Positions 34,127 through 45,910 of a stretch of 64,000 bases of DNA are shown piece after piece. The translations under genes and the position numbers were made by a program. Under the pieces are notes generated by a model. The model ran no database searches, was not told the DNA's origin, and saw nothing but the letters and a program-made list of their open reading frames with translations. Positions within the stretch are counted from its first letter, which is position 1, and every line of letters starts with the position of its first letter. Source of the stretch: Dipteronia dyeriana (taxonomy: Eukaryota; Streptophyta; Magnoliopsida; Sapindales; Sapindaceae); NCBI GenBank assembly GCA_032871835.1, contig CM065298.1, positions 13,707,096 to 13,771,095 of the forward strand. Reading direction: 5' to 3'.

Positions 34127-35334
34127 CCATTATAAAACACATGGGTACATTGCAGATGAGGAAAAGGCAATAGCTAACCAGCCATGATCTCTCTTTGCTC
34201 ATCAGTAGAAGACATTTAGATCAGGAAAAGACAATAGCTAACGAGTGTTATATGTCAGATATGTTTATGTAATGCTCCCTCCCTTTACCTCTCCAACTAA
34301 TCGCAATAATAATTAATCTGTCCCTGACCATCCCCACCATGCTATTTGCGGAGAACTCATGTACAAGTACATAACTAATTTACTGATGAATCAATTAAAT
34401 TTTCAAGCAATTAATGAATTGATATGCAACTGATGGACAAGATCTGCTGTTGTGAATCTTGTCGATGATATTTTATTGCTCAAGGCCTTAAACCATGTGA
34501 CATTCTAGTTTTTTTTTTTTTTTCTGACAATCCAGACCTGGGGACTCAAAAATTTACTTAACTTCTGTCTATTATCATCATTTGTAGAACTAATTAACAT
34601 GCCAAGAACCTTAATTTGTGTCTTTGTCCACCAACATATACTCTTCCAACTCTCTTGCTACTCGTCTAAACGTCTATAATGCTAAATTACTAATTAATCT
34701 TTAGATCAATGAATCAATGAAATGTGATGTCAAAACAATTATGTCAACTTTGATCATGTACGAAACTGTTTAAATTTTTCATATCCTTGCATGATTGTTA
34801 TGCAATAAAAGGCAAGATCCGAATTCTTGGGTAGAATATGTTGTGTCAAATAAGAAAGCCATATGACCTGGAGACAATTGGAATCTTGACAGATTGATAT
34901 TGATTAAACAACACAAAAATCCTCATGTGCCTCGTCAAAGATTTGAAACTTTGTAAATTATTGACCTATCAAATTGAATTTGATCAAATAAAAAAGTCTC
35001 TTCTTAATTTCTTAAAATCATTGAGTAACTGAGTTTATTCCTATAATTAATTTACATTTTCTTTTTTAATTTTTAATTTATTTTCCCTTCTTAACAGATT
35101 GCATTAATTCATGGCAAGAAAAATAATAAGATCATATCTACACAAGTACTTGACAAAGTATCAACAGTTGTAAGTTGTAATTAACTATAAATAAAATGTT
35201 CCTATAATCAGCAGAGGAAATGTGTTCAATGAAAGAAGCAACAAATGTTATCAAAAATGTATGTAGAATTTGTATTGAGTGTATGTATATATGCTTCAAC
35301 ATGTACAAGTATGACAATATCAGAATTTTCTAAT
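34127..35334. other. Intergenic, downstream flank of DUF241 copy 2
   Basis: No gene. Blocks such as GCAAGATCCGAAT, GGAGACAATTGGA and GATTTGAAACTTTGT match 44590-44800 in the flank between copies 3 and 4, so the flank belongs to the duplicated unit. Confidence 0.7.
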
Positions 35335-36153
35335 CTAGTTGTTAAGGGCATTGAGAAGTGAGACTCTGGTTTTAATCAAACGCCTAGACAAGCACTCGAG
35401 TGCTTCATCAAAACCTTGAATGCACAACTCCAAGTTTTTGAGTTGGTTTTGTACATCTGAAACGCTCATCTTGTGATCAATAAGGGAGAGCAATGCAGCA
35501 TCCACTATTGCAAATTCATTGGATTCTGTTTCTCCTTCCTCGGATGCTACTCGTTTGTGGTGAGTTAGCTTGGAAACCAATGACCAACCGCTTAGCTTTG
35601 ATTGTGCCTTTGGACCGGAGATAAAAGATAATAAAGATTCAAACACGCCGAGAGAGACTATTTCCACCTCTTTCAAAATGCCTGCCATTGTGACACTTTC
35701 ATTTTCATTGCTGAGTTTTTTAGCTTTCGAGTTTTCCAAGGCCTGTTTGATTGCTTTCCTCAACGCCTTTCTTGAGGTCAAGTACTTCTTAATCTCACTT
35801 GTGAGCTTCATGTCACCTCTTCGTCGAAGAACTGACTGCAGTTCTTGTGCAAATTCCTTGATCTGGACTAATGCATCTTTGGCTGTGCTACACAGATCCA
35901 AGATCCTCAGTGATCCATCCAATAGCTCATTAACACATTTCTCGTTCTTCTCTTGGGATAAGGTAGGTAAGAGAAGCAACTTATTGACACAATCATGCAA
36001 ATCTTGCAGACCATGTAATTTTAGAGAAATGGATGATGAAGTTGCTTCTGAATTAGCCTTTAATCTGCAGAAATATTGATCGATTTCAGAAACAAACGGA
36101 TGTGATCTAGAAGGCAAACTGTAAGAGCGAGCATGGTAAATAGAGGTAGCCAT
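35335..36153 (-). CDS. DUF241 family protein, intact copy (copy 2)
   Basis: A single open frame of 272 codons without introns starts MATSIYHARSYSLPSRSHPF and ends at TAG (35337-35335). Family hallmarks in order are the N-terminal SLPSRSHP, LHGLQDLHDCVNKLLLLP, ELLDGSLRILDLCSTAKDAL, ELQSVLRRRGD, KYLTSRKALRKAIKQAL, LLSFISGP and a coiled C-terminus (QNQLKNLELCIQGFDEALEC). DUF241 (PF03087) proteins are plant-specific, typically 250-300 residues, of unknown function; no signal peptide or membrane span is seen. It is the only one of four local copies without a stop or frameshift. The ATG is shared by copies 3 and 4. Confidence 0.93.
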   Translation of the reverse strand: MATSIYHARSYSLPSRSHPFVSEIDQYFCRLKANSEATSSSISLKLHGLQDLHDCVNKLLLLPTLSQEKNEKCVNELLDGSLRILDLCSTAKDALVQIKEFAQELQSVLRRRGDMKLTSEIKKYLTSRKALRKAIKQALENSKAKKLSNENESVTMAGILKEVEIVSLGVFESLLSFISGPKAQSKLSGWSLVSKLTHHKRVASEEGETESNEFAIVDAALLSLIDHKMSVSDVQNQLKNLELCIQGFDEALECLSRRLIKTRVSLLNALNN

Positions 36154-36240
36154 TTTTCTTATTAGGAAGGGGAATATTGCTTGGCAGCTAAATGATTAAT
36201 TGAGTCTATTCAATTTGACTTTCTTTCCATTGGCATCAGC

Positions 36241-36252
36241 TCAATATATAGC
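36241..36252 (-). promoter_or_regulatory. TATA-like box of DUF241 copy 2
   Basis: The minus strand reads GCTATATATTGA, about 90 bp before the ATG. Copy 4 has CAAAATATTGAG at the same place, so this box may be lost there. Confidence 0.5.
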
Positions 36253-36387
36253 ATAGAAGGGATGGAGACATTAGGAATCCTAACCTCTTAAAATATTAAG
36301 AAAATTGTAAGATAATTTTGTGATGGTAGAGACATCATCAGCTCCCTCCCACCAGCTATATATATATATGTTTCCTAATCTTCAAAA

Positions 36388-36876
36388 ATATATTGTAAGA
36401 TAATATTGATGTGGAAATCTCAGAAATGTTTATGCAATGTCTCCCTCCCACCAGCTCTCCAGATCATCATCACATCATCACCGTATCATTGAAAATGAGG
36501 AAAATAATATGCATATGTGCGCACGGGTGGTACAATGAAGATCATGAAAAATATATTGTAAGATAATATTGATGTGGAAATCTCAGAAATGTTTATGCAA
36601 TGTCTCCCTCCCACCAGCTCTCCAGATCATCATCACATCATCACCGTATCATTGAAAATGAGGAAAATAATATGCATATGTGCGCACGGGTGGTACAATG
36701 AAGATCATGAAAAATATATTGTAAGATAATATTGATGTGGAAATCTCAGAAATGTTTATGCAATGTCTCCCTCCCACCAGCTCTCCAGATCATCATCACA
36801 TCATCACCGTATCATTGAAAATGAGGAAAATAATATGCATATGTGCGCACGGGTGGTACAATGAAGATCATGAAAA
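36388..36876. repeat. 163-bp tandem repeat, three near-identical copies, upstream of DUF241 copy 2
   Basis: Copies start at 36388, 36551 and 36714. Each runs ATATATTGTAAGATAATATT through TGATGTGGAAATCTCAG, CACCAGCTCTCCAGATCATC and TATGTGCGCACGGGTGGTAC. The same block is single upstream of copy 4 (46080-46200) and copy 1 (28180-28265). I saw no differences between the three copies, so the amplification is recent. It starts about 235 bp upstream of the ATG and may alter upstream regulation. Confidence 0.95.
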
Positions 36877-37034
36877 GGCAATAGCTAGTAAGCCATGATC
36901 TGTCTCTTTGTTCATCACTTAGAAGACATTTGGAATCTCAATCCAAGTGTTATGTCTGCTATGTTTATGCAACCAACTCTTCATATGAATTATGATCATT
37001 AAAAAATGAAGGCAGCAAAATTATATATATATAT

Positions 37035-38487
37035 GGGTAAAATTTATAAGTAACCAAAAAAAAATTAGAAGGTTTATTGTTTTTATCCAAAATTAGTATT
37101 TTTATTATTTCTATTTAAAAAAATCATTTTTTGGGCAAAATTGCCCTTCTTTTTTTTTAATGATTTTTATTTTTAAAGACTAATTTTCTTTATATATATA
37201 TATATTCTTTCTTTCTTTCTTTCTTTTTCTTCTTCTTCTTCCCAGACTTCTATTTTCTTCTTCTTCTTCCCGAACCTCCATCTTCTTCTAAAAAAATTTT
37301 GCCCTTGTGTGTTTAATTGTATTAGACTTTGTGTGTTTAATTGATTTACACATGGTCTTACCATAATGTATTTAATTGAGTTGATCTTATGTGTTTAATT
37401 GAGTTTAATTGATCTGTCTTTGTATGTTTAATTGGTGACATGATATGTTTAATTGGTTTGTCTAGTGTGTTTAATTGGTTTACATATTGTATGTTTAATT
37501 GGTCTATTCTAGTGTGTTTAATTGGGTTGTCGTGGTGTGTTTAATTGGTGGCCTGATGTGTTTAACAAAATCTAGAAAAAAAATCAAATTTGAATAGATT
37601 TAGAAATTTTCCAGATTTCCTCGTATCAAAAACAAAATTAAAAAATCTATGAAGAGATCTGGATGGATTTTTAGATCTCTTCAAACAAAAAAGTATATTA
37701 AAAAAAAACTAAAAACTAAAAACTAAAAACTAGAAAACCTTTGAACAAATCTGGAGAAAAAATAACTTTATTTTTAATCACCATCATCATCAAAAATTTC
37801 CCAATCCATCATCAATCTCAATCATCTTCTTCATCAATCTTAAACAACAATGGTACAACACCAATCGTCAATCTTTATCAAAAAAAAAAAATCTTTTTTT
37901 AAATGATAAGAAGAAGAAGAATAGATCTGGAGAAAAAAAAATAAGAAGAACATATCTTGACAAATAAAAGGGTTTGAACACAAATAATTTTTGGGTTTCA
38001 ACAAAAATGGTATTGTGTGCATTAACGAGCAAAAAAAAATGGATTTCGTGTAGAAATCTGAAGCCCATAATGACTGAAATCCGAAGCCAAATACGACAAT
38101 TTCGAGCAGAAATCTGAAGCCCTGTACAGGTTTTGTGTACATTAAAGAGCAAAAAAAAATGGATTTCATGAGAAAAAAGATGCTCACATATAGGTTTCTT
38201 GTGTGGTAGCTTGAGAGAAAAGAAGAGAGAGAACATGTCTGAAGAAAGAGGGGTGAGAGAGAATAGAGTAAAGATAAAGATAAGAGAGAGGTGTGAGAGA
38301 GTCTTAGAGAGAGGACATAGAGTTTGAGATACAAAGAAAAAACAAAATGAAAGAAAGAAAATAAGAAAATGAGGGGCAATTTAGTCTCCACTGTCAATTG
38401 TAGGGCAAAAACAATAAAAATAATAATCTTGGATAAAAACAATAAACCTCTTAATTTTTTTTTGTTTGACTAAAAAGGGGTATTCCC
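37035..38487. mobile_element. 1.45 kb TIR element (MITE/Mutator-like)
   Basis: The left end has AATTAGAAGGTTTATTGTTTTTATCC (37063-37090 region) and the right end its inverted partner (38430-38455); flanking stretches with A runs also pair, giving TIRs of about 45-60 bp starting GGGTAAAA/GGGAATAC. TATATATAT lies on both sides and could be the target duplication, but is low complexity. No transposase. The interior has a GTGTTTAATTG array and a low-complexity minus-strand frame of 200 codons (37840-38442) that I do not accept as a gene. Confidence 0.75.
37305..37565 (+). repeat. Dispersed GTGTTTAATTG array, about 11 copies
   Basis: The 11-base word TGTTTAATTG with small variants (TATTTAATTG, TATGTTTAATTG) recurs every 15-30 bases between 37308 and 37560, separated by unrelated short linkers. 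Confidence 0.85.
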
Positions 38488-38540
38488 TTTTATATATATA
38501 TCTAAAAATAAAATGAAGTCTTTGATAATTTTGAATAGGA

Positions 38541-38785
38541 TGAATATTATTGAATATTGCTTAGGGAATTCCATCACTTGTCTATACAAGTTTATATACA
38601 AATCAAAAAGTTACCGTTACATACAATCTTCCTATAATCAAGAAATATATTCCTTGATTTTCTAGTTGTGATTTCTCACTCTTTGACTTTGTTGATCTTC
38701 TTTGTTTCTTGTACTTTGATTTCTCCCTTTTTGACTTTCTTTCAAATCTGTTAAAGGTATTAAATGGAGATTCTCTCCTTTAACA
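38541..38785 (-). repeat. Copia-2 3' LTR
   Basis: On the minus strand it starts TGTTAAAGGAGAGAATCTCC at 38785, directly after the purine tract TTTGAGGGGGAA. A TATA-like TATATAAAC lies near 38590. The far end near 38541 is a guess from TG...CA and could be 20 bp off. Confidence 0.65.
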
Positions 38786-38799
38786 TTCCCCCTCAAATT

Positions 38800-39955
38800 T
38801 GGCAGGGATAGAGTCCATAGCCCAAGTTTGATACATAACTCTTCAAATGGTGTTCTTGATAGGGGTTTTGTAAAAATATTTACAACTTGGTCTTTTGAAC
38901 TAACAAACCGTGTTATGAGTAGTCCTTGAGCAACCTTTTCTCACACAAAATGATAATTAATTTCTAGGTATTTTTTACGCATGAAATACGGGATTTATAG
39001 TCAAGTGTATATCGGAAATATTATCACTGAAGAGTGTGGGCGGCTAGCTGAGAGGAAAGCCAATATCTTAAATAAGGTATGCGATCCATGTAAGTTCTGT
39101 AGTTGTTGATGCTAAGGCTCGATATTCCGTTTCCGTACTAGACCTAGCAATGGTTGGTGGGAAGACCAAGAGATGTTGTTTGGTCCTAAGAAGGTGTAAA
39201 AATCAGTAGTTTATCTCCTTTGAGAGTGCAGCACCCCCTCCCCCTACAAATTGGTAATAGGATATGAAAACAATCGAATCCTATAATTCAAGGTTCCTTG
39301 AACATACCTAAGTATACGTTTAAAAAGCTGAAAATGAAAATTAGTTGGTTTATGCATATGTTGACAGACAAAATTAACACTAAACGAAATGTCTGGGCGA
39401 GTAAATACGAAATGTCTGGGCGAGTAAATAGTAAGTATCGTAAGCCACCAACAATACTCCTATTGAAAGTTAGATCATGAAACAAGGTATTATCGGTGTC
39501 ATGATTAGTGTGTGGAACCATAGGTGTAGAAAGTGGTTTACTTGTGTGCATTTTGGCTCGATAGATTAAATCAACAGCATACTTGCGTTGATTTAATATT
39601 AAACCATGAGAAAATTGTGTTACCTCAGGAAAATAATGAATATAACCTAAATCATTCATAGCAAATCTTTTCCAAGTGAACAAATAAATTTATCTATAAA
39701 TTTAGGATTACTTCTTGTAAGAATGAGGTCATCCACGTACATAAGTAGAAGAAGAGTTCCTTGTTTTCCTTGAAAAACAAATATAGATGAATCAGGAGTG
39801 CTACATATAAAACCATATTTTAATAAGAACATACTAAACCTATCAAACCAAGCTCTTGGAGCTTGCTTTAGACCATATAAAGCTTTATGTAATTGGTACA
39901 CATGTGTTGGCTTGGTATGGTCAATGAATCCGGATGGTTGTTGTAACACCCCCAA
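38800..39955 (-). pseudogene. Copia-2 reverse transcriptase C-terminal half and RNase H
   Basis: The stretch 39955-39656 has SGFIDHTKPTHVYQLHKALY, GLKQAPRAWFDRFS and LLLMYVDDLILTR (catalytic YVDD). A frame change near 39670 leads to 39683-39288 (LNQRKYAVDLIYRA, RSIVGGLRYLLFTRPDISY). RNase H continues near 39140 (TETEYRALASTTTELTWIAY) and ends just before the LTR (KDQVVNIFTKPLS). Typical Copia order. Confidence 0.88.
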
Positions 39956-42689
39956 ATCCGTGACCCAACGGATCGGGATGTTACGTGATTCGGACCTTAC
40001 AAAAACCTTAATTTACAATAGTCACAACTTATATCATCAATAATGTATCCACAAATTACAACATGTTTACCTGATACTATTCATTTCACTAAAATCTCTA
40101 GAGTCTAACTTAATTACAACATTAAAATAAACCGGGCACTTACAACACATACACACAAATAATTTAATTCTTCCGGCGATACATATCTCCAATGTGCTAA
40201 TGTAATCTCCATCACTTCTATGACTAAAAACTCTATGTGCAAAATGGTGGTGACGAGGGGTGAGCCGTCAACTCGGTAAGTAAATTCATGCATAACACGT
40301 AAAAATAAAATGGTCTTTGTAAAACCTTCACCTTCAAAATCTTGATAATAAACATTCCAGGGAATTTAAACAATAAAACATATTATAAAACGTGAATTAA
40401 CATTTTAATACAATATACGTACTCAATATCAATAAAACGGTTAAAGCAATACTTTAAAATATCTTCACTCACATTCTTAAATCATAAAACATTTCATTAA
40501 AGAGGATATACAATATTAAATCAAATGATTATCTATTAATCCTAACTTAAAACGGTAAAACACTATAATTTTACAGGAGTAAACGGTACAGATCATTCAC
40601 TTTATAAAATGGTAAGTAAATTATTTTACAGTATAAACAGTATGCATTAATCTATTTTAGAAAGCGGTAAGCTCATGTCTCGTAGTGTCACAAGTACCCG
40701 TGTGACACGGTAATAACAGTATATCACAATTACCCGAGTGACGCGGCAACAACAGTATGCCACAATTACCCGAGTGACGCGGCAACAGTATGTGTACACA
40801 CAATAACCCAGCTGAGCCAATAACAATAACGGTAACTATGGAACAATGAGCCAAAACGGTTTTACAAATTCATATACATTTGAAATCAATAGCATGTCGT
40901 TACTCGATATAGATAACAATAGAATTCTTAGTATAACCATTTCAGTATAAATAACAATAGTCAAATTGTATTCCAAATATGTAAGTAAGGAATTTAGTTC
41001 AAAGTCATTAATACCAAATACTTATAAAAGCAACCTTATTTAAAATCGGTGAAATCCTTAACAAAATACAATAGAGTATAAAATGGTAGTGATATTAGAA
41101 ACAATAGTTCGATAATTTGAAACATAAATATGTTATATAAACACTTGAAAACATGAAAGAGCTTGTTACATATTATAAACATTTTGAAAAAACATAATAG
41201 ATTATGGATGAGTTTACTTACCTCGAATACGAACGAATAGGCTCTAGCTCTAGAAGCTCAAGCAATACTCAAACCTATCAATTTATAAATTGATTTACTG
41301 TCATAACCTTATCACCACAGTAAGGTATAACAACATAAGCTTCACATATATAGAACTATACTTAGAAATCTAGTTTCCAGCCAATACAACTGACCATCCT
41401 TTGATCTCCGATTTTTAATAATTTCTCTACAGCTCCAAATATTACGAAATTTAACATGGATTGTCTAGAAATTATGGTAATACTACAGTAGAAGTTTCAA
41501 TTTATTCTAGTATCGATAGCATATCCAAACAATTAATTACATTCTTATTTGTCCCAAATCTGTCCAGTAAAGACCTTAGCCAACCACAGTTCACTCCGAA
41601 ATTTATATAAATATTTCTACTCATGTATAAATTATGAAACTTTCCAAATGTAATCTAGACATATAGGGTAATCTACAGTAAAATTTTCAGATCAATACAG
41701 AGTGATTAGATCATACAAAAATACCAATATTTTATGGTTCCTGAAACTATCCAACAGAAAAGGAAATCCGACCTCTGTCTTCTCTAGGATTTATAAAACT
41801 ATTTCTACATATCTAAAGATCACGAAATTTGGCAGAGTGATAATATACTCATATGCCTACATCTTTGTAAATTTTCATAATTTTCCCACATTAATAACCA
41901 ACCCAAAACAGATTTACGAAATGTGGCTGGTCTAGTAAAACAGAGGATTTCAGCAACCTCTATGCCAATTCGAAAATTCTATAAAAAATCATGATCTGGA
42001 CCATGAACTATGGAATCAATATAAATCAATCCTATACATGTCTATTATCATAAATGATTCATAAAAATCAGTCTAACATATCTAAGAAATCATTGACATG
42101 GGAAGGATAGAACAACTTACTTAGCACCAAAATCTTCAAACTATTGTTCGTCTTATGTTTCTGTCCAGCTATGTTCGGAGCCTTAGATCTCTTCATAGGG
42201 AACTCCAATTTACATCTCCACCGACAAAATCAAGAACTATCGAAGTAGAACATGCTGACAAAATTCGAGCTCAATCGGACCACAAATTGACCTTCGAATT
42301 GTCACCAAAAGAAAACCGGATGGTGACTCAAAAATCCCAACACAACTCTTTCTCTCCATTCGTTTGTTTGTTCCATCTTTTTTCTTTTATTTTCCCTCTT
42401 TCAACTCATCGAATGCATAGGATATTATAAACTTACCATTTGATTTACCCTAAATTAAGTTTAGGTCAACTAGCAACTTAAGCAGGCTTAGGCTTTAGCA
42501 TTTAAAATAAGGACAAGTCCAAATACTAATCGATTTGGGTCCAACCCAAATCATTACTTCTTTTGTCACAATACACTGTCATTTTGGACCTCAAACCTTA
42601 TAGAAACTAAGTTGAGCCTAAATTCATAATAATTGGAACCAATTATTTGAAGACGGTTTGACCCTTTTTTTTTTTTTTAGGATATTACA
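39942..42689 (-). mobile_element. Large solo LTR (2.75 kb) inside Copia-2
   Basis: It starts TGTAACACCCCCAAATCC and ends GGATATTACA. Flanks GTTGT (39937-39941) and ATTGT (42690-42694) match at four of five bases, and removing it rejoins the Copia RT frame at a glutamine-rich MEQ/QQPSGF point. No gag-pol domain lies inside. Its body order (a GTGAGC...AACTCGGTAAGTAAATTCATG block, then short tandem repeats, then a CT-rich leader-like zone) parallels the Gypsy LTRs at 18390, so it is probably from a related Gypsy family in the same orientation. Confidence 0.8.
40689..40796. repeat. 36-bp tandem repeat, three units, in the solo LTR
   Basis: Units start at 40689, 40725 and 40761, each beginning CACAATTACCCGAGTGACGC or a variant. 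Confidence 0.9.
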
Positions 42690-42694
42690 ATTGT

Positions 42695-43435
42695 TCCATA
42701 AAGACCGGTTTATCTAGGTATCTATGCAAGAAAGTATTTTTTACATCTAGTTGCCTAGTGTCCCATTTATGAGATAAGGCAATAGATAATACAATTCTAA
42801 TGGTTGTCGGCTTTACAACTGGCGAGAATGTTTCCAAAAAGTTAATTCCAGGTATTTGTTTAAAGCCTTTAGTAACTAATCAAGCTTTAAGCCGTTCAAG
42901 AGTGTCATTTGCTTTAAGTTTGGTCTTGTATACCCACTTGCAGCCAATGATGTTCATATCATTGGTTCGAGGGACTAATGACCAAGTTTTATTATGATGC
43001 AAAGCAGAAGTTTCTTCTTGCATTGCTTGAGTCCAACCTGGATGTTTTAAAACATCTTTAATGCCTTTGGGTTCAACAAGTATATTAGAACTAAGTAAAG
43101 CATAATCTAAAGAATTATATTTGTTGCTGGGTTTTGAAATACCTGCCTTTGACCTAGTAGTCATAGAATGTATAGATGTTTGGATATTACAGTGGTTGCT
43201 TGATCAGAAGATTCTTCAGGCAAGGTTTGTGTGCTTGACTCTACCTGTCCATCTGATGTTTCTTCATGAGTTGTTTCAACAAAATTCTGTATGTTTGAAT
43301 CTACTTGTATATTGGATCCAAGTGTAGTTTCTGTTTGGGTGGAAGTGACAATCACTTGATCAACTGCAGTTTCTTCTTGTGGATCAGGTTGAGGAGCTGC
43401 AAGCTGATTGACTTGAGTCACTACAGATGCTTAGC
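42695..43435 (-). pseudogene. Copia-2 integrase-RT linker and RT N-terminal half
   Basis: 43421-43161 is the acidic Ser/Thr/Gln-rich linker; 43164-42880 carries MTTRSKAGISKP, WTQAMQEETSALHHNKTW and IGCKWVYKTKLKAN. A TGA where arginine is usual precedes [14 protein letters not shown] and [19 protein letters not shown], which ends at the solo LTR. The frame then continues at 39941. Confidence 0.85.
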
Positions 43436-44044
43436 CTACTCGTTTGTGGAGAGTTAGCTTGGAAACCATTGACCAACCGCTTAACCTTGATTGTGCCTTT
43501 GGACCAGAGATAAAAGACAATAAAGATTGAAACATAGTTAGACAGATTGCTTCAACTTCTTTCAAAATGCCAGCCATAGCCTGGCTTTCGTTGTCTTTGT
43601 CGAGTTTCTTAGCTTTCGAATTTGCCAAGACCTTTTTGATTGCTTTCCTCACCACCTTTCTTGAGGTCAGGTACTTCTTAATATCACTTGTGAGCTTCAC
43701 GTCACCTCTTCGTCGAAGAATTGACTACAGTTCTTGTGTAAATTCCTTGATCCGCAATAACACATCTTTGGCTGTGCTACACAGATCGAAGATCCTGCGT
43801 GATCCATCCAACAGCTCGTTAACACATTTATCATTCTTCTCTTGGACAAGGGTAGATAAGAGAAGCAACTTATCGACACAATCATATAAATCCTGCAAGC
43901 CATTTAATTTGTGGCATATGTATGATGATGAACTTGCTTCTGAATTAGCCTTCAATCTGCAACAATGCTCATCGATTTCTGAAACAAACGGGTGTGACCT
44001 TGAAGGCAAACTGTTCGAACGAGATGGCAAATAGAGGATGCCAT
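43436..44044 (-). pseudogene. DUF241 copy 3, truncated and mutated
   Basis: An ATG at 44044 aligns with the starts of copies 2 and 4. One base missing at about codon 8 (CATCTCG against CATGCTCG) shifts the frame, after which the family pattern continues (SLPSRSHPFVSEID, LNGLQDLYDC, FDLCSTAKDVL, RIKEFTQEL). CAG has become TAG before SILRRRGD. The rest (KLTSDIKKYLTSRK, LLSFISGPKAQ, SMVSKLTLHKR) ends at about 43436, where Copia-2 starts. The last 65 or so codons are missing. Confidence 0.92.
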
Positions 44045-45091
44045 TTTTTCGTTTGAGAGAAAGGAGAATGCATTTTTTCGTTTGAGACATTTGGAATCTC
44101 AATCCAAGTGTTATGTCAGCTATGTTTATGCAATGTATCCCTCTATCCACATCTCCAACTCATCGCACATTACTGAACAATGAACAATAAATTATGAATT
44201 GATGATTCAAATTGTCCCCAATTGATCGACCAGCCCCTCCGATTCGCAGATAACTAGTGTACACGTACATGAAATTATTTATATTGATGAATCAATTATT
44301 AAATTTGCAAGGATTTAATGAATTGCTATATATATGCAACTAATAGACAGGATCTGCAGTTGTGATGAATTTTTCGTCAATGATCAACATTTTTGTTTTC
44401 CTGACAATCCAGACATGGGTGCTCATTTGCATGTAACTCGTCTAAACAGATATAATGTTATTAATTTCACTAATTTTTAGATCGATTTATATGAATCACT
44501 TAAAATTTGATGTCTAAACAATTATTTATGTTAACTTGATCATCATGTACTTAATTGTTATAATTGTTAACTTACATGATTGTTCTGCAATACAAGGCAA
44601 GATCCGAATAATAGGCTTGAATTAATATGTCATGCCAATTCATGATTAATACAATTGCAGGCGAATATAGTACCAAACTTTGATTTATATAGAAGAGCTG
44701 AATCGTGTCCCTGGAGACAATTGGATCTTGACAGATTAATATTGGATTAAACATAACAAAAATCCTCACGTGCCTCAAAGATTTGAAACTTTGTGAATTA
44801 TTGACCCATCAAAGTGCCTTAATTTTATCAAAAAAGCCTCTTCTCTGTTAAAATCATTGAGAAGTAATTTTAGACATAGTACACACATGAAAACGTATAA
44901 GATCATATCTATACAAATACTTAATAAAGGATCAACTGTTCTAACTAAAAATAAAATGTTCTATAATCAGCAGATGAACTGTTCAATGAAAGAAGCAATA
45001 AATGTTGCCAAAAATATAAGTATAATTTATATTGAGTGTATGTATATATGTTTCAACATGTACAAGTATGACAATATCAGGATTTTCTAAG
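44045..45091. other. Intergenic between DUF241 copies 3 and 4
   Basis: No gene; it resembles 34150-35330 and so marks the duplicated unit. Confidence 0.7.
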
Positions 45092-45910
45092 CTAGTTGTT
45101 AAGGGCATTGAGAAGTGAGACTCTGGTTTTAATCAAACGCCTAGACAAGCACTCGAGTCCTTCATCAAAACCTTGAATGCACAACTCCAAGTTCTTGAGT
45201 TGGTTTTGCACATCTGCAGTGCGGATCTTGTGATCAATGAGGGAGAGCAATGCAGCATCCACCTTCGCAAACTCATTGGATTCTGTTTCTCCTTCCTCGG
45301 ATGCTCTTCGTTTGTGGTGAGTTAGCTTGGAAACCAATGACCAACCGGTTAGCTTTGATTGTGCCTTTGGACCGGAGATAAAAGACCATAAAGATTCAAA
45401 CACGCCGAGAGAGACTATTTCCACCTCTTTCAAAATGCCAGCCGTTGCAACACTTTCATTTTCATTGCTGAGTTTCTTAGCTTTCGAGTTTTCCAAGGCC
45501 TTTTCGATTGCTTTCCTCAACGCCTTTCTTGAGGTCAAGTACTTCTTAATCTCACTTGTGAATTTCGTGTCACCTCTTCGTCGAAGAATTGACTGCAGTT
45601 CTTGTGTAAATTCCTTGATCTGGACTAACGCATCTTTGGCTGTGCTACACAGATCCAAGACCCGGAGCGATCCATCCAACAGCTGATTAACACATTTCTC
45701 ATTCTTCTCTTGGGCTATGGTAGGTCAGAGAAGCAACTTATCGACACAATCATGCAAATCTTGCAGACCATGTAATTTTAGGGAAATGGATGATGAAGTT
45801 GCTTCTGAATTAGCCTTTAATCTGCAGAAATATTGATCGATTTCAGAAACAAACGGATGTGATCTAGAAGGCAAACTGTTAGAGCGAGCATGGTAAATAG
45901 AGGAAACCAT
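45092..45910 (-). pseudogene. DUF241 copy 4, full length with one internal stop
   Basis: The frame is 273 codons including its final stop, exactly the length of the intact copy 2. Start MVSSIYHARSNSLPSRSHPF. One TGA (where copy 2 has TTA) follows DCVDKLLL at codon 63. The remainder (45679-45092) is open and closely similar to copy 2, ending in SLLNALNN. It could be a recent pseudogene, a polymorphic allele or a sequencing error. A start downstream at MDGSLRVLDLC would give a 195-residue protein lacking the N-terminus. Confidence 0.9.

Larger units (their letters stand above)
38541..43435 (-). mobile_element. Second Copia retrotransposon (Copia-2), truncated, split by a solo LTR
   Basis: On the minus strand the remnant runs from the integrase-RT linker (43435) through RT and RNase H to a 3' LTR. 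A 2.75 kb solo LTR (39942-42689) splits the RT. The 5' LTR, gag, protease and integrase are absent: Copia sequence meets DUF241 copy 3 at about 43435 without an LTR between. It carries at least two stops/frameshifts. Confidence 0.88.

Noticed and set aside
35570..36079. 169-codon plus-strand frame opposite DUF241
   Set aside because: Antisense shadow of the intact DUF241 gene; the same shadow appears opposite copies 3 and 4.
37840..38442. 200-codon minus-strand frame rich in F, L and S
   Set aside because: Low-complexity reading of AT-rich, AGAGAG-type repeats in the TIR element; no domain.
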